DNA from: JBEIUL01 sp044356865
GTDB lineage: Bacteria; Planctomycetota; Phycisphaerae; Phycisphaerales; SM1A02
NCBI GenBank assembly: GCA_044356865.1
Contig: JBIKVN010000136.1
Location: 1 to 8,491, forward strand
DNA length: 8,491 nt
Direction of reading: 5' to 3'
A program made the translations under genes and the position numbers. Positions 5,498-8,491 of this stretch are shown here, in pieces. Under the pieces are notes generated by a model that ran no database searches, was not told where the DNA came from, and saw only the letters and a program-made list of their open reading frames with translations. Each line of letters begins with the position of its first letter. Position 1 is the stretch's first letter.

Positions 5498-6727
5498 TCA
5501 GGCCATCGCCGCGAGCGCCGCGACCATCCGTTCGACCTCGTCGGGCGTGTTGTAGTGGACGGCGCTCACCCGGACCACGCCTTCCGTCACGTCGATGCCG
5601 AGCGCTTCGCAGAGGCGATACGCGTACATGTGGCCGTTCCGCACCGCGAGCCCCGCGGCGTGCAGGCGGCGGACGACCTCGGTCGGGGCGAGGCGGGCGT
5701 GGATGAAACTGACGGTGGGGACGCGTGCGTCGGCGGCGGTCGCTGCCGGGCCGACGAGGTGGAGGTGGGGGAGCCGGCGGAGGCCGTCGACGAGGCGCTC
5801 CTGCAGCGGGAGTTCCAGTTCGGTCATGCGGGCAAAGGCGGCCTCGACGGTGGCGCGATCGAGGGGCGCGGCCTCGGGCTGGCCGGCAAGGAACGCGAGG
5901 TAGGGCCCGAGGGCGTTGATCGCGGCGCATCCCTCGTGCGACGAGCCGCCGAGCTCGAACTTGTAGGGGACATCGTCTCGCGCGATGAAGAAGTGGTTCG
6001 GCCCGTCGAGCCCGGCGAGGGCGTCGTGCCGCGCGAACAGCGCGGCCATGTGCGGGCCGAAGACCTTGTAGGTCGAGTAGACGTACCAGTCGACGCCCCA
6101 CCCTTCGACGTCGATCGCGCGGTGCGGGGCGAAGGCGACCCCGTCGACGAAGACACGGGCCCCGGCGGCATGGGCCTTCCGCGTGACCGCCGCGACGTCG
6201 ACGATGCCACCGAGCAGGTTCGAGACATGCGGGAAGGCGACGAGGCGGGTGCGCGGCGAGAGCAGTGCGTCGAGCGAACCGAGCGGGCAGTCCTGCACAT
6301 CGCGGTCGACCTTCCACCAGCGGATCACGGCCCCGGCTTTCGCGAGCGTGAGCCACGGCCCGATGTTCGCCTCGTGGCCGGTCTCGGCGAGGACGATCTC
6401 GTCGCCGGGGCGGATCGAGTCGCGCATCGCATTCGCGATGAGGTGGCAGAGTTGCGTGGTCGAGGCGCCGAGGATCACCGTGCCGGCGCGGTCGGCGTTC
6501 ATGACGGTCGACACGAGGCGGTGGGCGTCGGCGACGTTCTTCGTCGCGGCGTCGGACATCGGGTATCCGGCCCCGAGCTGCACGTAGCTTTCGAGCATGT
6601 AGCGGCGGATCGCGTCGGCGACGACGTCCGGTACCTGCGATCCGCCCGCGTTCTCGAGCAGGGCCAGCGGGCCGGACAGGGCTGGGAAGCGGGCGCGGAT
6701 GCGGTCGAGGGAGGGTGCGGCGGGCAT
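5498..6727 (-). CDS. Cysteine-desulfurase-like PLP enzyme (class V aminotransferase fold, VC1184 type)
   Basis: The 409-residue protein is a full-length fold-type I PLP enzyme. Landmarks: FPALSGPLALLENAGGSQVP (14-33); TGHEANIGPW (116-125) with H118 expected to stack on the cofactor; the FPHVSNLLGG block (165-174); VFVDGVAFAPH (192-202) with D195 expected to bind the pyridine nitrogen; and STYKVFGPH (218-226) with K221 the Schiff-base lysine. The GSQVP start, the APH block and the end GVVRVSAVHYNTPDEVE fit the cysteine-desulfurase-like (VC1184) subgroup rather than IscS or SufS. At the site of the persulfide cysteine loop it has VRNGHMYAYRL (362-372) without cysteine; C373 lies just after. Sulfur transfer is therefore unproven; it may act as a lyase or aminotransferase on another amino acid. 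The ATG at 6727 gives the family N-terminus. No iron-sulfur assembly genes are nearby. The substrate is unknown. Confidence 0.88.
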   Translation of the reverse strand: MPAAPSLDRIRARFPALSGPLALLENAGGSQVPDVVADAIRRYMLESYVQLGAGYPMSDAATKNVADAHRLVSTVMNADRAGTVILGASTTQLCHLIANAMRDSIRPGDEIVLAETGHEANIGPWLTLAKAGAVIRWWKVDRDVQDCPLGSLDALLSPRTRLVAFPHVSNLLGGIVDVAAVTRKAHAAGARVFVDGVAFAPHRAIDVEGWGVDWYVYSTYKVFGPHMAALFARHDALAGLDGPNHFFIARDDVPYKFELGGSSHEGCAAINALGPYLAFLAGQPEAAPLDRATVEAAFARMTELELPLQERLVDGLRRLPHLHLVGPAATAADARVPTVSFIHARLAPTEVVRRLHAAGLAVRNGHMYAYRLCEALGIDVTEGVVRVSAVHYNTPDEVERMVAALAAMA

Positions 6728-6734
6728 CGTGGCG

Positions 6735-6740
6735 AGTCTA
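6735..6740 (-). promoter_or_regulatory. -10-like element of the PLP enzyme gene (TAGACT)
   Basis: On the minus strand TAGACT matches four of six consensus bases and ends 7 bases before the ATG at 6727. No -35 hexamer is evident. A start this close would leave essentially no leader. Confidence 0.4.
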
Positions 6741-6758
6741 CGGGGAAGGGATTCCCGC

Positions 6759-6764
6759 TATACT
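6759..6764 (+). promoter_or_regulatory. -10-like element upstream of tRNA-Pro (TATACT)
   Basis: TATACT, identical to the accA -10, lies 38 bases before the mature tRNA-Pro 5' end. This leaves room for a 5' extension of about 30 nt that RNase P would remove. I see no good -35 match. Confidence 0.45.
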
Positions 6765-6802
6765 CCGCGGCCCGCCGCAGGCCGGCGGACGTTCGCACAT
6801 CA

Positions 6803-6877
6803 CGGGCTGTAGCGCAGCTTGGCTAGCGCGTTTGACTGGGGGTCAAAAGGTCGTGGGTTCAAATCCCGCCAGCCCGA
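6803..6877 (+). tRNA. tRNA-Pro, anticodon GGG
   Basis: The 75-base gene has acceptor CGGGCTG (6803-6809) paired with CAGCCCG (6870-6876) and discriminator A at 6877. The C1-G72 pair is typical of bacterial proline tRNA. The anticodon stem TTTGA/TCAAA holds the loop CTGGGGG with anticodon GGG at 6838-6840, reading CCC and CCU. The T-loop TTCAAAT is canonical. CCA is not encoded (TTC follows). It is divergent from the PLP enzyme gene. Confidence 0.96.
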
Positions 6878-6958
6878 TTCACTGGAAGTGCCGCGGTTGA
6901 AGGACATGCGGCATCTGCCGCGCCCGCTTGGAGCGCGTTCCAGCTGATTCCGTGTGCA

Positions 6959-6986
6959 CGCTTCGCCGGCCGTCGCGGGCGAAGCG
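6959..6986. other. Strong hairpin between tRNA-Pro and the repeat-protein gene
   Basis: CGCTTCGCC (6959-6967) pairs perfectly with GGCGAAGCG (6978-6986) around a 10-base loop. It lies 81 bases after tRNA-Pro and 65 bases after the stop of the minus-strand repeat-protein gene, where it could act as a 3' end for either convergent transcript. Neither strand has a T-run after it, so it is not a standard intrinsic terminator. Confidence 0.5.
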
Positions 6987-7051
6987 CGGCCGGACTCGCA
7001 GCGAACGTCAGCTCGCGTCGAGAGACTTCGCCCCCGCCCGGCCCTGCGGGT

Positions 7052-7579
7052 TCACTTCGCGGCCGGCGCCGAGAAGTTGGTCGTGCCGTCGGCCGAGGTG
7101 CTTGCCTCGATCCGCGGCTTGCCGTCCTGGCCGAGCACGAGGAGGCCGGCGGATCCGTCGGCCGCGGTGACCACGGCGACCCGCCACTTCTCGGTCGCGT
7201 CGAACCACGAGACGCCGGAGGAACCGTCGGCGATGGTGGCCGCGTTGATCCGCCGCTTCCCGTCCTTGCCGAACCACTCCACGCCCGAGTCGCCGTTGGC
7301 GATCGTGGCCGCGGCGATCCGCACCTTGCCATCCTTGTCGAACCACTGGGCTGCGGCCTTCCCGTCGGCATCGGTTTCCGCGGCGATCCGCACCTTGCCG
7401 TCCTTGTCCACGACCTGCCAGCCGCGGCAGGTGATCATGTCGAAGGTGGCGTCTTCCGACGGCCGTGCCGCTCCGAGGAGCGCGGTGCCGGCAAGCACGG
7501 CGGAGAGGCCGTAGAGGGCGTACCGCTGGCGGCGGACGCTGGTCTTGAGCGATTGGATCTCGTGGTGAAGGGTGTCCAT
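7052..7579 (-). CDS. Membrane-anchored protein with 23-residue tandem repeats
   Basis: From ATG 7579 the product is 175 residues. An upstream in-frame ATG at 7687 would add 36 unremarkable residues, so I take the later one. Residues 1-19 (MDTLHHEIQSLKTSVRRQR) form a short amphipathic or coiled-coil helix ending in a basic cluster. Residues 20-38 (YALYGLSAVLAGTALLGAA) are a membrane helix or uncleaved signal anchor, and the positive-inside rule puts the C-terminus outside the cytoplasm. After ITCRGW, five repeats fill residues 56-170. Four are exactly 23 residues long (79-101, 102-124, 125-147, 148-170), with pattern W-F-x-K-D-G-K-x-R-I-x-A-x-T-x-A-D-G-S-x-G. Each repeat probably makes two short strands joined at DGK and ADG turns, forming a beta-roll or small solenoid. 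I recall similar proteins from planctomycetes, all hypothetical. The acidic turns could bind calcium, but this is a guess. It is followed by the 6959-6986 hairpin. Confidence 0.82.
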   Translation of the reverse strand: MDTLHHEIQSLKTSVRRQRYALYGLSAVLAGTALLGAARPSEDATFDMITCRGWQVVDKDGKVRIAAETDADGKAAAQWFDKDGKVRIAAATIANGDSGVEWFGKDGKRRINAATIADGSSGVSWFDATEKWRVAVVTAADGSAGLLVLGQDGKPRIEASTSADGTTNFSAPAAK

Positions 7580-7754
7580 GGGCGGGGAAGGTAACGCCGC
7601 GGGCGATGCCGCGGAAGTCCGGAAGCGAGTGGGGCCCGTGATTGCCGGCTCGGATGCGAGGAGAGCCAGGTTCGCGGGTCCGGGCAAGCCCGTGGGTCCG
7701 AACGCCGCCCGCCCGAGTCGCCGAAGGTCGGCCGTCGAGGGACGCGCGACGCCC

Positions 7755-8491
7755 TCAACCCACCCGCGCCGGAACCAGCCGCTCGCCGCTGGCGCCGGCG
7801 TTGCCGCCTTCGGCGCCCGCCGTCCCGCCCTCGTGGTACTCGGCGTCCTGGTTGACGTTCCAGACGTCGTACACCCTCCGGCCCGCGAGGATGTTCCGCA
7901 CCGTGAGCATGGCGGTCATCATCGCGTGGTCCTGGTTGTTGTACTTGTGCATGCCGTTGCGGCCGACCACGTGCAGGTTCGGGTAGTCGCGGTCGAGGGT
8001 GCGGCGGATCGTCTCGACGTGCGTCGCGTACGCGTCGTCGTAGACCGGATACGCCTTCTTCTGGCGCACGACCTTGCCGTCGAGGACGTCGCCGGCCTCG
8101 ACGAGGCCGATCTTCACGAGCTCGCGGCGGGCGAGGTCGACGAGTTCGGCGTCGGTCGAGCTCCACAGCCCGTCGCCCTCGAAGCAGAAGTACTCGAGTC
8201 CGAAGCAATCGAAATCCGGGCTCGGCACGAGTTCGGGCGACCAGCTCGCGAAGTTCTGCACGCGACCGACCTGCACGCCGGGGTCGTGGATGTAGATCCA
8301 GTTGTCGTCGATCTTCCCGCGGGCCTTCACCACCAGGGCGACGGTGAGGAAGTCGCGGTACGACAGCTTGCCGGCGGCGGCGGTCGCCTCGGCGACGGGG
8401 GCCGGCTCGAGCGTCTCCAGCAGCTCGCGGAGCGGGGCCGACGAGATCACGTGGGCGGCGTCGATCGTCCGGGCCGCGCCGTCGGCACCGG
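7755..8491 (-). CDS. UDP-galactopyranose-mutase-like FAD-dependent oxidoreductase (C-terminal part)
   Basis: The open frame enters from the right edge (GADGAARTIDAAHVISSAPLREL) and stops at 7755, giving 244 residues of the C-terminal half. HVISSAPL is the usual strand of amine-oxidase-type flavoproteins before the substrate domain. Near the end, NLHVVGRNGMHKYNNQDHAM is the C-terminal FAD-contact segment, followed by the helix MTAMLTVRNILAG. This arrangement fits the UDP-galactopyranose mutase / protoporphyrinogen-oxidase-like superfamily, and the KYNNQDH variant is one I associate with cell-surface polysaccharide loci. Also visible are KIDDNWIYIHDPGVQVGRVQNF and FEGDGLWSSTDAEL. The tail (GGTAGAEGGNAGASGERLVP) is Gly/Ala-rich and probably disordered. 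The N-terminal GxGxxG dinucleotide fold lies outside the window, so the exact reaction cannot be set. A GTG at 8450 is not the real start, because coding similarity continues upstream of it. Confidence 0.8.
   Translation of the reverse strand, partial: GADGAARTIDAAHVISSAPLRELLETLEPAPVAEATAAAGKLSYRDFLTVALVVKARGKIDDNWIYIHDPGVQVGRVQNFASWSPELVPSPDFDCFGLEYFCFEGDGLWSSTDAELVDLARRELVKIGLVEAGDVLDGKVVRQKKAYPVYDDAYATHVETIRRTLDRDYPNLHVVGRNGMHKYNNQDHAMMTAMLTVRNILAGRRVYDVWNVNQDAEYHEGGTAGAEGGNAGASGERLVPARVG

Noticed and set aside
5488..5505. Hairpin TGGCC/GGCCA at the end of the PLP enzyme gene as a terminator
   Set aside because: Only five pairs, no T-run, and it overlaps the stop codon.
5555..6826. Long plus-strand open frame (423 codons)
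   Set aside because: Antisense to the PLP enzyme, whose cofactor motifs are clear, and it runs into tRNA-Pro.
6803..6900. tRNA-Pro 3' end as an integration site
   Set aside because: No integrase, no repeated copy of the tRNA 3' end and no foreign-looking DNA in the window.
7737..7756. Hairpin GAGGG/CCCTC over the stop of the flavoprotein gene as a terminator
   Set aside because: Only five pairs, no T-run, and easily found by chance at this GC content.
7435..8208. Minus-strand open frame overlapping the last two genes
   Set aside because: Arg/Pro-rich out-of-frame product overlapping two better-supported genes on the same strand.

Overview
The window is high-GC bacterial chromosome, most likely from a planctomycete or relative. 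I base this on a DksA/TraR-type protein with a long Lys/Ala/Pro tail and a cysteine-depleted finger, a membrane-anchored 23-residue repeat protein of a kind I recall from Planctomycetota, and genes that start without Shine-Dalgarno sequences. The phylum is a recollection, not a search result. Most of the window is housekeeping; I see no transposase, integrase, phage gene or CRISPR array.

Layout from left to right. 1-1348 (minus): a secreted protein with a ParB-like nuclease motif, running off the left edge and carrying an apparent one-base frameshift at 1080-1083. 1579-2562 (plus): accA, with a perfect 14-bp palindrome in its promoter. 2813-3913 (plus): a DksA/TraR-like regulator fused to a histone-H1-like tail, behind a good sigma-70 promoter and a leader of about 150 nt. 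3961-4617 (plus): lspA. 4627-5364 (minus): truB, converging on lspA. 5392-5478 (plus): tRNA-Ser(GGA), divergent from truB and sharing its AT-rich promoter core. 5498-6727 (minus): a fold-type I PLP enzyme of the cysteine-desulfurase-like (VC1184) group. 6803-6877 (plus): tRNA-Pro(GGG), divergent from it. 7052-7579 (minus): the repeat protein. 7755-8491 (minus): C-terminal part of a UDP-galactopyranose-mutase-like flavoprotein, cut by the right edge.

The genes do not form one pathway. They serve lipid synthesis (accA), stringent-type transcription control (DksA-like), lipoprotein maturation (lspA), tRNA supply and modification (two tRNAs, truB) and the cell envelope (secreted ParB-like protein, repeat protein, flavoprotein). 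Most are single transcription units in alternating orientation.

The most notable signals are: -10-like hexamers 7-9 bases before several start codons (exactly 9 for accA, lspA and truB), suggesting leaderless mRNAs; the palindrome in the accA promoter; the frameshifted secreted ParB-like gene; and the DksA-like protein with a disordered basic tail and three of four zinc cysteines replaced. No intergenic gap exceeds 300 bases. The largest (1349-1578, 2563-2812, 6878-7051 and 7580-7754) hold promoters, hairpins or nothing that I can identify.
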